From: Chromatiales bacterium
Lineage (GTDB): Bacteria > Pseudomonadota > Gammaproteobacteria > Steroidobacterales > GCA-2729495
Length of the DNA stretch: 64,000 nt
Direction: 5' to 3'
Assembly: GCA_018699155.1 (NCBI GenBank)
Contig: JABIQA010000109.1
Location: 21,361 to 85,360 of the forward strand
Shown here: piece by piece, positions 7,207-16,418 of the stretch
Layout of the letters: every line of letters starts with the position of its first letter
Position numbering within the stretch: position 1 is the first letter of the stretch
Notes under the pieces: model-generated
Seen by the model: only the letters and a program-made list of their open reading frames with translations
What the model was told of the DNA's origin: nothing
The model's database searches: none
Translations under genes and position numbers: made by a program

Positions 7207-9651
7207 ATGAGCAAGAATCTCGTCATTGTAGAATCACCGGCAAAATGCAAAACCATCGAGAAATACCTCGGTAAGGATTACAAAGTTCTCGCCTCTTATG
7301 GTCATGTGCGCGACCTGATCCGTAAAGATGGCGCAGTTGATACTGAGAATGGCTATGGATTGAAGTTTGAGTTGATCGAGCGCAACGAGAAGCACGTTGC
7401 CAAAATTATCAAAGCACTAAAGAAAGCCGACACCCTATACCTCGCGACTGATCAAGATCGCGAAGGCGAAGCTATCTCGTGGCATTTAGATGAGATATTA
7501 AAAGAGCGCGGCCTACTTGAAGACAAGGCAGTTCATCGCATTGTCTTTAATGAAATCACTAAATCCGCCATTCAGAAGGCTCTCAGCAATCCGCGCAACG
7601 TCATGCAACCCTTAGTAGACGGGTATCTCGCCAGACGAATATTAGACTATCTGGTTGGTTTTAATCTCTCACCACTGTTGTGGAAAAAGATCACGCCGGG
7701 ACTGTCTGCGGGCCGTGTCCAAAGCCCCGCACTGAGAATGATTGTTGAACGCGAGAAAGAAATTGAAGCGTTCAATCCGCGTGAATACTGGAGCATTGAA
7801 GCTACACTCGAGGCCAGCAGCATCGGTTTCGGCTCACGATTAGTTGAATACAAAGGCAACAAAGTAGAACAGTTCAGTTTTGAAAACGAAGCCGCAGCAT
7901 TCAGCGTTCGCGAGACTGTCGTTATCGCTGCTGATGGCAAGCTAAGAGTTAAAGCTGTTAATAAGAAACAGCGTCGCCGTAACCCAGCACCACCGTTTTC
8001 TACTTCGACCCTGCAACAGGATGCTTCCAGAAAATTGGGTTTCAATGCGCGGCGCACCATGATGACGGCACAGAAATTGTATGAAGGCATGGATACGGGC
8101 GAAGGGCCTGTTGGCCTCATTACCTATATGCGTACCGACTCGGTCTCGCTGTCTGGAGAAGCTGTTGTCGAGATTCGTGAACTTATTGCAGAACGCTACG
8201 GCAACAAGAACCTGCCGGTAGAGCCCAATGTGTATAAGTCTAAATCGAAGAACGCTCAGGAAGCTCATGAAGGCGTCCGCCCGACAAGCATCATGCGCAC
8301 GCCGGAGCAGGTTAAGGGCTTCCTTAATGATGACCAATTTAAGCTCTACAGCCTGATCTGGAAGCGCACCGTGGCTTGCCAGATGGTGGCTGCCGTATTC
8401 GACACGGTGGCTATCAATATGGCGCCAGCAAACGATGAGAGCACAGCGGTAATACGCGCCAATGGCTCGGTACTTGTTGAGCCGGGCTTTATCGCCGTTT
8501 ACCAGGAAGGCACAGATGATGTGAAAGACGATGAAGCTGACAAGTCGTTACCTTCTGTGGAGGTCGATGAACTCGTAACACTTAACGAGATTCAAGCAAA
8601 TCAGCATTTTACCGAGCCACCACCGCGGTATTCTGAAGCCAGCCTGGTAAAGACCCTCGAAGAATACGGCATTGGTCGTCCGTCAACTTACGCCAACATT
8701 ATTTCAACGCTGGTCACCCGTGAATACGTCGAGATGGACGGTAAGCGTTTCATGGCTACAGATCGTGGCATGATTGTTGGCGACTTTTTAATTAAGCATT
8801 TCAACCAGTACGTCGATTACGGTTTCACCGCAGAATTTGAAGATTTCCTCGATGAAATCGCCCGCGATGAGAATAATTATCAGGCTGTGCTTGACAACTT
8901 CTGGGTACCGTTCAAAAAACTTGTGGATGAAAAAGAAAACCTCACTCGCGAAGAAGTCGCTCAGTCGCGCGACCTGGGCACCGATCCGGAGTCAGGCAAG
9001 CCGGTAAGTGTTCGACTCGGACAATATGGCGCCTTTGCTCAGATAGGCACCAAAGACGACGAAGACAAACCAAAGTTTGCCGGTCTACGACCTGGTCAGA
9101 AGATCAAGACCATCACCTTCGATGAGGCGATGCACCTCTTTGTTCTGCCGCGCACCTTAGGCGAAACCCCTGAAGGCGAAACGGTTACAGCGAGCGTTGG
9201 CCGTTTTGGCCCCTATGTAAAATACGATCAGAAATTTGTTTCGACGAAAGATGAAGACCCTTACACCATCGACTTAGAAACGGCGCTGCGCTTTATTGTT
9301 GATAAGAAGGAGTTCGAAGCCAACCGCATTATTCAGGACTTTCCGGACCACGAAATTCAAGTACTCAACGGCAGATTTGGCCCATATATTTCAAGCGTTG
9401 ATAAAAAGAACGTTAAGGTTCCGAAAGACCGCGAGCCAACCAGCATGACGCAAGCAGAATGTATAGCGCTTGTGGAAAAGGCCGCATTTAAACCAAAGAA
9501 AAAGGTTAAGAAAAAAGCCGCGAAGAAAAAAGCTGCTAAGAAAAAAGCTGCTAAGAAAAAGGCTGTTAAGAAAAAGGCTGTTAAGAAAAAAACAGCCCGG
9601 AAAGCCACCAAGAAAAAGGCCGCTCGTAAGGCCACAGCATCTGATAGCTAA
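7207..9651 (+). CDS. topA: DNA topoisomerase I
   Basis: Type IA topoisomerase that relaxes negative supercoils. The N-terminal Toprim domain has LVIVESPAKCKTIEKYLG and the DxDxE site ATDQDREGEAISWHL; the nucleophile is Tyr307 in LITYMRTDS. After the core come topoisomerase C-terminal repeats (GRFGPYVKYD, GRFGPYIS). Unlike E. coli TopA there are no paired CxxC zinc ribbons; instead residues about 762-814 are a Lys/Ala tail with several KKKAAKKKA-type repeats, as in actinobacterial and some proteobacterial enzymes, where such tails bind DNA non-specifically. Length 814. It is the sole type IA enzyme in the window. Confidence 0.97.
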   Translation: MSKNLVIVESPAKCKTIEKYLGKDYKVLASYGHVRDLIRKDGAVDTENGYGLKFELIERNEKHVAKIIKALKKADTLYLATDQDREGEAISWHLDEILKERGLLEDKAVHRIVFNEITKSAIQKALSNPRNVMQPLVDGYLARRILDYLVGFNLSPLLWKKITPGLSAGRVQSPALRMIVEREKEIEAFNPREYWSIEATLEASSIGFGSRLVEYKGNKVEQFSFENEAAAFSVRETVVIAADGKLRVKAVNKKQRRRNPAPPFSTSTLQQDASRKLGFNARRTMMTAQKLYEGMDTGEGPVGLITYMRTDSVSLSGEAVVEIRELIAERYGNKNLPVEPNVYKSKSKNAQEAHEGVRPTSIMRTPEQVKGFLNDDQFKLYSLIWKRTVACQMVAAVFDTVAINMAPANDESTAVIRANGSVLVEPGFIAVYQEGTDDVKDDEADKSLPSVEVDELVTLNEIQANQHFTEPPPRYSEASLVKTLEEYGIGRPSTYANIISTLVTREYVEMDGKRFMATDRGMIVGDFLIKHFNQYVDYGFTAEFEDFLDEIARDENNYQAVLDNFWVPFKKLVDEKENLTREEVAQSRDLGTDPESGKPVSVRLGQYGAFAQIGTKDDEDKPKFAGLRPGQKIKTITFDEAMHLFVLPRTLGETPEGETVTASVGRFGPYVKYDQKFVSTKDEDPYTIDLETALRFIVDKKEFEANRIIQDFPDHEIQVLNGRFGPYISSVDKKNVKVPKDREPTSMTQAECIALVEKAAFKPKKKVKKKAAKKKAAKKKAAKKKAVKKKAVKKKTARKATKKKAARKATASDS
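9498..9640 (+). repeat. Lysine/alanine codon repeats in the topA tail
   Basis: Near-identical 15-18 bp units (AAGAAAAAAGCTGCTAAG and variants with gctgtt) are repeated in tandem and encode the KKKAA/KKKAV tail of TopA. Such a run is prone to slippage, so copy number may vary between strains. Confidence 0.8.
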
Positions 9652-9686
9652 TTCACTGGTTTCACAAGAGGCACAGCGCCGATACC

Positions 9687-10244
9687 ATGCTGACCAGGCC
9701 CGACATTTATCGCAGCACCCAACAGCTGCTTAAAGGTGGTGTGATTTGCTATCCCACCGAAGGCGTCTTCGGTCTGGGTTGCCTGCCCTTTGCAAAGTAC
9801 GCGATTGCGCGCATCCTGCACTTCAAACAGCGGCCGGTGCGGCAGGGCTTAATCCTGCTCGGTGCCAACATCGAGCAACTGCTGCCGTGGATTGACCCTT
9901 CCGCCACCGAACTTAGCCGCCTGAAGTCGACCTCCACGCTGCCAACCACCTGGATTGTGACCCGCAGTGAAATAGCGCCGGATTGGATTACCGGCGGGCG
10001 CAATACCGTTGCTGTGCGTATTTGCCGCCACCCGGTCGTTCAGCTTCTGTGCCTGAACAGTAATTCTGCATTGGTTTCCACTAGCGCTAACCGCTCCGGC
10101 AGGCCCGCGGTAAAAACCACGCTACGTGCGCGTTATTTACTCAACAACAAAGTTGATAACGTGGTTTCAGGACGAACCGATGCCAATCACGGCGCATCTG
10201 AAATCCGTCTGGCAGATAGCGGCAGGGTGATCCGCAGCGCCTGA
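9687..10244 (+). CDS. tsaC: Threonylcarbamoyl-AMP synthase TsaC (YrdC/Sua5 family)
   Basis: Makes threonylcarbamoyl-AMP from threonine, bicarbonate and ATP for the t6A37 modification of ANN-decoding tRNAs. The YrdC fold is shown by GGVICYPTEGVFGLGC near the start, KQRPVRQGLILLG (the KRP-type substrate loop), VAVRICRHP and LVSTSANRSGRPA. At 185 residues it is the short TsaC form without the Sua5 C-terminal domain. It lies 35 bp after topA, and aroE follows beyond tag, as in the usual dprA-tsaC-aroE neighbourhood. Confidence 0.94.
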   Translation: MLTRPDIYRSTQQLLKGGVICYPTEGVFGLGCLPFAKYAIARILHFKQRPVRQGLILLGANIEQLLPWIDPSATELSRLKSTSTLPTTWIVTRSEIAPDWITGGRNTVAVRICRHPVVQLLCLNSNSALVSTSANRSGRPAVKTTLRARYLLNNKVDNVVSGRTDANHGASEIRLADSGRVIRSA

Positions 10245-10308
10245 TTAGGCGGCGGTAACTGTGCCGGCAGATTAAAAACCCAAAAAAAGATGTTTTTATT
10301 GGTGCACA

Positions 10309-10920
10309 TCACCCGCCCTCACCGATAACCTTTTGTTGGCCAAGCGCCTTACAGGGCTTATGGCGGAAACACCCCTCAACATGGTCGTTCACCAAGCCGG
10401 TAGCCTGCATATGGGCGTACATGATCAAACTGCCCACAAATTTAAATCCGCGGCGCTTCATGTCTTTGCTTAACGCATCCGATACCGGCGTTGTTGCAGG
10501 GGTCTGCTGCTGGCTGGGCCATCGATTCTGCACCGGCTTGTATTCGACAAACCCCCAGATGTAATCGGCGAATGAGCCGAACTCTTCCTGGACCTCAATA
10601 AACACCTGAGCATTACTTACTGCAGAACGTATTTTTAGTTTGTTACGAACAATCCCCGCATCCTGCTGTAAGCGCAGAATTTTATTCTCCGAAAACCGTG
10701 CGACCTTTACAACATCAAACCCGGCAAATGCTTTGCGATAACCCTCACGCCGATGCAGGATTGTTGACCAGCTCAATCCCGCTTGAGCACCTTCCAATAT
10801 TAGAAACTCAAACTGAGTTGCATCATCATAAGCCGGCACGCCCCATTCCTTATCGTGGTACTCCAGATAGACTTCACTAACCCCTTCGCTCCAGGGGCAT
10901 CGCTGTTTTACCGTGCTCAT
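10309..10920 (-). CDS. tag: DNA-3-methyladenine glycosylase I
   Basis: Excises 3-methyladenine from DNA, starting base-excision repair. The sequence has the Tag signature CPWSEGV...YHDKEWGVPAYDD at the N-terminus, the catalytic segment LILEGAQAGLSWSTILHRR, and the C-terminal zinc knuckle HVEGCFRH (His-x3-Cys) that pairs with the N-terminal Cys and His. Length 203 versus 187 in E. coli. It is inserted in opposite orientation between tsaC and aroE and is read towards tsaC. Confidence 0.95.
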   Translation of the reverse strand: MSTVKQRCPWSEGVSEVYLEYHDKEWGVPAYDDATQFEFLILEGAQAGLSWSTILHRREGYRKAFAGFDVVKVARFSENKILRLQQDAGIVRNKLKIRSAVSNAQVFIEVQEEFGSFADYIWGFVEYKPVQNRWPSQQQTPATTPVSDALSKDMKRRGFKFVGSLIMYAHMQATGLVNDHVEGCFRHKPCKALGQQKVIGEGG

Positions 10921-11010
10921 AAGTTCATTCGCATTAAGTGGCCATCACGCCGGCAGGCTCTTATAGTTGCAGCAAGTACTCATTGTCAGTATCGCCGACC
11001 CATCTCAGTT

Positions 11011-11048
11011 CTGGTAACAGTATTCTATTCTGGTAACGGTATTCTATT
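11011..11048. repeat. 19-bp tandem duplication upstream of aroE
   Basis: CTGGTAACAGTATTCTATT (11011-11029) is followed immediately by the same 19 bases with one change (11030-11048), in the 231-bp divergent gap between tag and aroE. It may be a duplicated promoter or operator element or a neutral duplication. Confidence 0.8.
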
Positions 11049-11151
11049 AAACGTCTGTTTGGCTTATTGTGTCTCTGCAATTACAGCCTTTGCCGCGTAA
11101 CAAAGACACTGGCTACCCGTCGTTTGCAGTGAGACATTCTCAGGAGGCACG

Positions 11152-11988
11152 ATGTCAGGCTCTGATCGCTACACCGTCATCGGACACCCGATAGCCCACA
11201 GCCAGTCGCCCAAAATCCATGGGTTGTTTGCTGCGCAAACGGGCCAGAACATCACTTACGACTCCACCGATATACCACCGGAAGACCTGGCATCAAGGTT
11301 CATAGGGTTCTTTAGCAATGGTGGCTCGGGCATGAACGTTACGGTGCCACACAAGCAACGTGTGCTGCCATTAATCGATAAACTCACTGCACGCGCCAAG
11401 CTGGCAGGAGCAGTTAACACTGTTATCAAGCTTGAGTCAGGTGGGCTACTCGGCGATAACACTGACGGCATCGGGCTGGTCACTGACATGATGCAGAACC
11501 TCGGCGCAGAGCTTAAAGATGCGCGCATTCTTATTCTGGGTGCGGGCGGCGCAACACGCGGTATTGTTCCCGTGCTACAAACTATGAAACCACAACTCCT
11601 CATGATCAGTAATCGCAATGCCGGGAAGGCTATTGAACTTGCCAAGGGGTTTGATACAGAAGGCAATCTATCCGGCTGCGGTTACGCCGGTCTAGCCAGC
11701 AAAGCCTACGACATAATTATTCATGCGACCTCTGCAGGGCTAAAAGGCTCTCTGCCACAGTTCCCGGATGGCGTTATCGGCACCGACAGCTTTTGCTATG
11801 ACCTTTCATACAGCAACGTCGATACGCCATTCATCACCAAAGCCAAAAGCCTCGGTTGTAAAAACAGCTACGATGGTTTTGGCATGCTGGTAGAGCAGGC
11901 CGCAGCCGCATTCGAGTTATGGCGTGGCGTCAAGCCAGACACCCAAAGCGTCATCGCTGCCTTGAGGCAAAACCAAGCCGAGGACTAG
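11152..11988 (+). CDS. aroE: Shikimate dehydrogenase (NADP+)
   Basis: Reduces 3-dehydroshikimate to shikimate in aromatic amino-acid synthesis. The substrate domain starts YTVIGHPIAHSQSPKIH, with the catalytic lysine in MNVTVPHKQRVLP and aspartate in GDNTDGIG. The NADP-binding Rossmann loop is ILILGAGGATRGI followed by SNRNAGKA, whose arginine suits NADP specificity. The C-terminal GFGMLVEQAAAAFELW motif is complete. Length 278, similar to E. coli AroE (272). The start is preceded by AGGAGG-like CAGGAGGCACG. It converges on gor with 8 bp between them. Confidence 0.96.
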   Translation: MSGSDRYTVIGHPIAHSQSPKIHGLFAAQTGQNITYDSTDIPPEDLASRFIGFFSNGGSGMNVTVPHKQRVLPLIDKLTARAKLAGAVNTVIKLESGGLLGDNTDGIGLVTDMMQNLGAELKDARILILGAGGATRGIVPVLQTMKPQLLMISNRNAGKAIELAKGFDTEGNLSGCGYAGLASKAYDIIIHATSAGLKGSLPQFPDGVIGTDSFCYDLSYSNVDTPFITKAKSLGCKNSYDGFGMLVEQAAAAFELWRGVKPDTQSVIAALRQNQAED

Positions 11989-12000
11989 CTGCCAAGCTAG
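11985..12000. terminator. Short palindrome spanning the aroE and gor stop codons
   Basis: CTAGCT (11985-11990) and AGCTAG (11995-12000) flank a 4-base loop; the arms contain the TAG stops of both convergent genes. A 6-bp stem without T-runs is a weak candidate for a bidirectional end. Confidence 0.3.
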
Positions 12001-13346
12001 CGCATCGTTACCAACTCTTCCGCGCCGGTTGGATGAATAGCAATGGTGTCATCGAATTCTTGCTTAGTGGCGCCCATACGAATTGCCACAGCGAAGCCCT
12101 GGAGCATTTCATCTACACCGTCGCCGAACAGGTGACATCCCACGACTTTCTCCTGCTTACCGGTAACAACCAGTTTCATTTCGGCAAAGCCTTTTTGTTC
12201 TGATAAGCCATAGAACATCGGTGTAAATCGCGAGCGATAAACCTTTACCGCATCCCCGTACTCTTCCCTTGCTTCAGCCTCAGTGAGTCCGACTGTGCCG
12301 GTTGGCGGGTGAGTAAAGACCACTGTCGGAATCGTGTGGTACTCAAGATGACGATCCTTCATGCCATTGAACAACCTATCTGACAACCGCCTGCCAGCCG
12401 CAATCGCTACCGGTGTTAACTGAGCTTCGCCAGTCACGTCGCCAACGGCGTATATACTCTTCACATTGGTGCGCTGATACTTATCGACACTAATAAACTG
12501 TTTATTATCGATTGCCACACCCGCTTTATTCAGTTGTAGTTCGTCAATGTTCGATACCCGGCCGGTGGCCCAGATAACCGAATCAAAACCATCAAACCCC
12601 TGATCAGCATCCACAATATTCACGCACACACCGTTGGCGGTTTTCTCCAGTGACTGCGGGGCAGCATTAAAGTGCAGGTCTACGCCGCTGGCCTGAAGTG
12701 ACTCAACAACCGCCTTCTGAAGCATTTCATCAAAGGCGCGCAGCACGCTGTCTGTACGCGCGAACAGGTGGGTTTCCGAACCTAGCCCGCGCAACACACC
12801 CGCCAGTTCCACCGCAATATAGCCACTGCCAATAATAGCAACTTTCTGGGGGCGCTCTTCCAGCTGAAAGAACCCGTCTGAATCGATGCCAAGCTCTGCA
12901 CCGGGTATAGCCGGCCTCCATGGCCGACCGCCTGTGGCTATCAACATGCGCTCACCCTCGATCTTCCGGTCACCAACGACAATCTCATTGGGCCCAGTGA
13001 ACACTGCCCAGCCCTCAATATGCTCAACCTCTTTGTTGTGGAGGTTGCGCGCGTAAATACCATTGAGGCGCTTAATGTAGGCATCACGACGAGCTTTAAA
13101 ACCGGCCCAGTCATGGCCCTTAAATTCAATGTTAAACCCGTAATCGGCAGCGTAGTTAAGCTGATGGGCGATTGAAGCGGCGGCCCACATGACCTTTTTT
13201 GGCACGCAGCCCACATTAACGCAAGTGCCACCCAAACGTCCGCCCTCAACAACGGCTACCCGGGCACCATACTCGGCCGCGCGTTGCGCTGCTGCAAGTC
13301 CTCCGCTGCCGCCACCAATCACGAGAAAATCAAACTTGTCTGCCAT
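11997..13346 (-). CDS. gor: Glutathione-disulfide reductase
   Basis: Flavoprotein that keeps glutathione reduced with NADPH. FAD-binding [14 protein letters not shown] at the N-terminus, the redox-active disulfide [16 protein letters not shown] (Cys pair five apart near residues 42-47), a second GxGxxG ([19 protein letters not shown]) for NADPH, the FAD motif IYAVGDVTG, and the C-terminal [14 protein letters not shown] with the catalytic His-Glu pair. Length 449 equals that of E. coli Gor (450). It is divergent from prlC. The glutathione peroxidase at 41.4 kb would use its product. Confidence 0.95.
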   Translation of the reverse strand: MADKFDFLVIGGGSGGLAAAQRAAEYGARVAVVEGGRLGGTCVNVGCVPKKVMWAAASIAHQLNYAADYGFNIEFKGHDWAGFKARRDAYIKRLNGIYARNLHNKEVEHIEGWAVFTGPNEIVVGDRKIEGERMLIATGGRPWRPAIPGAELGIDSDGFFQLEERPQKVAIIGSGYIAVELAGVLRGLGSETHLFARTDSVLRAFDEMLQKAVVESLQASGVDLHFNAAPQSLEKTANGVCVNIVDADQGFDGFDSVIWATGRVSNIDELQLNKAGVAIDNKQFISVDKYQRTNVKSIYAVGDVTGEAQLTPVAIAAGRRLSDRLFNGMKDRHLEYHTIPTVVFTHPPTGTVGLTEAEAREEYGDAVKVYRSRFTPMFYGLSEQKGFAEMKLVVTGKQEKVVGCHLFGDGVDEMLQGFAVAIRMGATKQEFDDTIAIHPTGAEELVTMR

Positions 13347-13484
13347 AACTCAGGGTCCAAAACAAAAAACGTGGCCCAGAATAGCACGCGACCTATATCT
13401 GTATAACGCTCTCCGAAAAAGCGCAGAGCATTACTGTGACCTTGTGATAGCATCCGCTGCTCAGGAAACTAACGCGTAATAATC

Positions 13485-15512
13485 ATGAATAACTCTTTGC
13501 TAAACAATACGGAACTGCCAAAGTTCAGCGGTATTCAAGCAGCAGATATTGAGTCTGCTATAAACGAAACCATCCGACAGAACGAGGAAGAGCTCAGTGC
13601 ACTTCTCGATGCAGAGGGCAAAAGCGAGATAGCGCCCGATTTTGCGTCATACATACCTGCAATTGAGGAGATGGGCGACCGCCTGCACAAAGTCTGGAGC
13701 CCGGTCAGTCATTTACACGGCGTGCTTAACTCACCTGAGCTGCGCGAGGCCTATAACGCCTGTCTGCCACTGCTGTCGCGGTATCACTCTAAACTCTCAC
13801 AGAATCAACGCCTGTTTACTCTTTATAAGCGTGTTGCGGAAGGCATGGGCAGCACTTCGTCGCCGGAAAGCACTTTGGTCGAACAGGCTCTACTGGACTT
13901 TCATCTAGGTGGCATCGACCTACCCGAAGCCCAGCAAACAAGACTGCGTGAAATTCGCGAGTCCATGAGTCAACTGCAGGCCAGCTTCGAGCAAAACCTG
14001 CTGGATGCAATGTTGGCCTGGCAGCATCACACTACCGACATTAATACGCTCAGTGGCCTACCTGAGTCTGCCTTGAGTGCGGCGAAACAGGCGGCTGAAG
14101 CAGAGTCTAAGGAGGGCTGGCTGCTGTCGCTCGACCAGCCAAGCTACATGGCAGTATTAACCTACGCCAAAGACCCAGAACTGCGGCAAAAATTCTATAA
14201 AGCTTGGTGCACCCGAGCATCCGATCAGGCGCCCTCGCCAGAACAATTCGATAACACCGCAAACATGGCGCAGATACTGACCTTGCGTCATGAAGTAGCA
14301 CAACTGGTGGGCTACAACAGCTATGCCGACTATGCTCTGGCTACGCGTATGGCTGGTTCGGTGGACGAAGTCACAGGCTTTTTAAAAGAGCTTGCCGGGG
14401 TATCGATGCCCGCCGCCAAACGCGAACTGAAGGAGCTGGAAGTCTTCGCCGGCAATGAACTGGCCCCGTGGGACATCGCCTATTACTCGGAAAAGCTGCG
14501 GCTTCAGCGCTTTTCAATTTCCGATGAAGAACTGCGGCCTTACTTTCCATTGAACCGGGTACTTGATGGACTCTTTGGCTTAGTCGGCAAGCTCTATGGC
14601 ATCGAACTGGAACAGCAACCTGATGCCGATGTCTGGCATCCGGACGTCCGTTATTACTCTGTAAAAAACCAGGGCGGAGAAATATTCGGTGGCGTCTATG
14701 TCGATCTTTTTGCCCGAAAGAACAAACGTGCCGGTGCCTGGATGGACGAGTGCCGGGTTCGTAAGCAGTTCAATGGCAACAATCAAAACCCGGTTGCACA
14801 TCTGGTGTGCAACTTTTCGCCACCGTTAAATAATGAGCCCGCACTGCTCACCCATGATGATGTGGTCACCCTATTTCATGAGTTTGGCCATAGTTTGCAT
14901 CACCTCCTTACCGTTATTAACTACCCGAGCATCTCCGGCATCAATGGTGTCCCATGGGATGCGGTAGAGCTACCGAGTCAGTTCATGGAAAACTTCGCCT
15001 GGAGCCCGCAGGTTGCAAAACAGCTTTCCGGGCACTACCAAACCGGCGAAGCTTTGCCCGATGACCTGCTGAATAAACTCGAAGCGTCGCGAGTATTTCA
15101 AGCCGGAATGCAGATGGTCCGACAACTCGAGTTCAGCCTGTTCGACTGGTATCTGCATTCAGAGCCCGACACCGACAACGCAGCTGATAAAGCCATGCAA
15201 AAAGCCCGGGATGAAGTTGCTGTAATCAAGGCGCCTGATTACAACCGCATGACCCATAGCTTTGCGCATGTTTACTCCGGCGGTTATGCGGCGGGCTATT
15301 ACAGCTACAAATGGGCGGAGGTACTGGCAGCCGACGCGTACTCTGCGTTTGAGGAGGGCGGTTTATTCGACCCTGACCTAGCCCAGCGGTTCCGCCAGGA
15401 AATCCTACAGATTGGCGGCAGCAAAGATATCGCCAAAGCATTTGAAACATTTCGCGGCCGTCCACCGTCAATAAATGCGCTACTCAAACAATCCGGTATC
15501 AAACCAAAGTAG
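13485..15512 (+). CDS. prlC: Oligopeptidase A (M3 metallopeptidase)
   Basis: Cytoplasmic zinc oligopeptidase that degrades short peptides such as cleaved signal peptides. The M3 zinc motif HEFGHSLHHLL lies near residue 465, with the downstream glutamate ligand in the MENFAWSP region, and the C-terminal HVYSGGYAAGYYSYKWAEVLAADAY signature segment (about positions 15268-15340) is intact. Length 675 matches OpdA/PrlC (680). The gene stands alone between divergent gor and xthA. Confidence 0.96.
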   Translation: MNNSLLNNTELPKFSGIQAADIESAINETIRQNEEELSALLDAEGKSEIAPDFASYIPAIEEMGDRLHKVWSPVSHLHGVLNSPELREAYNACLPLLSRYHSKLSQNQRLFTLYKRVAEGMGSTSSPESTLVEQALLDFHLGGIDLPEAQQTRLREIRESMSQLQASFEQNLLDAMLAWQHHTTDINTLSGLPESALSAAKQAAEAESKEGWLLSLDQPSYMAVLTYAKDPELRQKFYKAWCTRASDQAPSPEQFDNTANMAQILTLRHEVAQLVGYNSYADYALATRMAGSVDEVTGFLKELAGVSMPAAKRELKELEVFAGNELAPWDIAYYSEKLRLQRFSISDEELRPYFPLNRVLDGLFGLVGKLYGIELEQQPDADVWHPDVRYYSVKNQGGEIFGGVYVDLFARKNKRAGAWMDECRVRKQFNGNNQNPVAHLVCNFSPPLNNEPALLTHDDVVTLFHEFGHSLHHLLTVINYPSISGINGVPWDAVELPSQFMENFAWSPQVAKQLSGHYQTGEALPDDLLNKLEASRVFQAGMQMVRQLEFSLFDWYLHSEPDTDNAADKAMQKARDEVAVIKAPDYNRMTHSFAHVYSGGYAAGYYSYKWAEVLAADAYSAFEEGGLFDPDLAQRFRQEILQIGGSKDIAKAFETFRGRPPSINALLKQSGIKPK

Positions 15513-15531
15513 CTTAAAGCTGACCCAATAT

Positions 15532-15558
15532 CTGGCCAGTTTCTGGTCAGTCTTTATT
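15532..15558 (+). terminator. Possible weak terminator after prlC
   Basis: CTGGCCAG (15532-15539) can pair with CTGGTCAG (15543-15550) with one G-U pair and a TTT loop, followed by TCTTTATT. Confidence 0.4.
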
Positions 15559-15578
15559 GCTGAGTAGGAGCATCACTG

Positions 15579-16343
15579 TTGAAAATCGCAAGCTGGAACG
15601 TCAACTCAATTCGAGTACGCCTCGAACATGTGCTCGAGTGGTTGGATTACGCCAAGCCCGATGTGCTGGGGCTACAAGAACTCAAAATGCCAACAGAAGA
15701 CTTCCCGCTGGAAGCCTTTGCCGAGGTCGGCTACTCAACACTGGTTAACGGACAAAAAACCTATAATGGTGTCGCATTGCTAAGTCGCACCGAAGGCCTT
15801 AACCCACTTATAGATATTCCCGGTTTCGATGATCCACAACGACGCGTATTAGCAGCCACCTATGGCGATACACGAATCGTTAACCTTTATGTCCCTAACG
15901 GTCAGGCACTTGATTCGGACAAGTATCAGTACAAGTTAGGCTGGCTTAAAGCACTGAATGCATGGATCAGAGAAGAAGCTGCCCAGCATGAAAAGCTGTG
16001 TGTATTTGGTGACTTTAATATTGCACCAGAAGATGCTGACGTTCATGACCCCGAAGCATGGGCGGGCAAAATTCTTTGCAGTGATGCCGAACGGGCCGAG
16101 CTTGCCGAATTAACCTCACTGGGCCTTAAAGATAGCTTCCGCCTATTTGACCAACCCCCCGAAAGCTTCAGCTGGTGGGATTACCGCATGGCTGGCTTTC
16201 GCAGAAATCGGGGGCTTCGAATTGACTTAATACTGGTTTCAGAGGCTGTTGCCAACATGGCTACTGCAGGGGGTATAGACAAGGAACCACGGGCGCTAGA
16301 GCGCCCTTCTGACCATGCTCCGGTGTGGCTTGCGTTTGACTAG
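15579..16343 (+). CDS. xthA: Exodeoxyribonuclease III / AP endonuclease
   Basis: Cleaves abasic sites and acts as a 3'-5' exonuclease in base-excision repair. It shows the ExoIII set: KIASWNVNSIRVRLEHVL, VLGLQELKMP (metal-binding Glu), VNLYVPNGQ, FGDFNIAPEDADV, SFSWWDYRM, LRIDLILVS and the C-terminal ERPSDHAPVWL with the catalytic Asp-His. Length 254 is normal. The start is a TTG, supported by TAGGAG about 9 nt upstream and the conserved MKIASWN beginning. Confidence 0.95.
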   Translation: MKIASWNVNSIRVRLEHVLEWLDYAKPDVLGLQELKMPTEDFPLEAFAEVGYSTLVNGQKTYNGVALLSRTEGLNPLIDIPGFDDPQRRVLAATYGDTRIVNLYVPNGQALDSDKYQYKLGWLKALNAWIREEAAQHEKLCVFGDFNIAPEDADVHDPEAWAGKILCSDAERAELAELTSLGLKDSFRLFDQPPESFSWWDYRMAGFRRNRGLRIDLILVSEAVANMATAGGIDKEPRALERPSDHAPVWLAFD

Positions 16344-16418
16344 CTGTGGGCGGGGAGTAAAATAAACAGTAAGACAACATGCGGGGTACGCCCGCAGTAG
16401 GGATTGCACACATTACCC

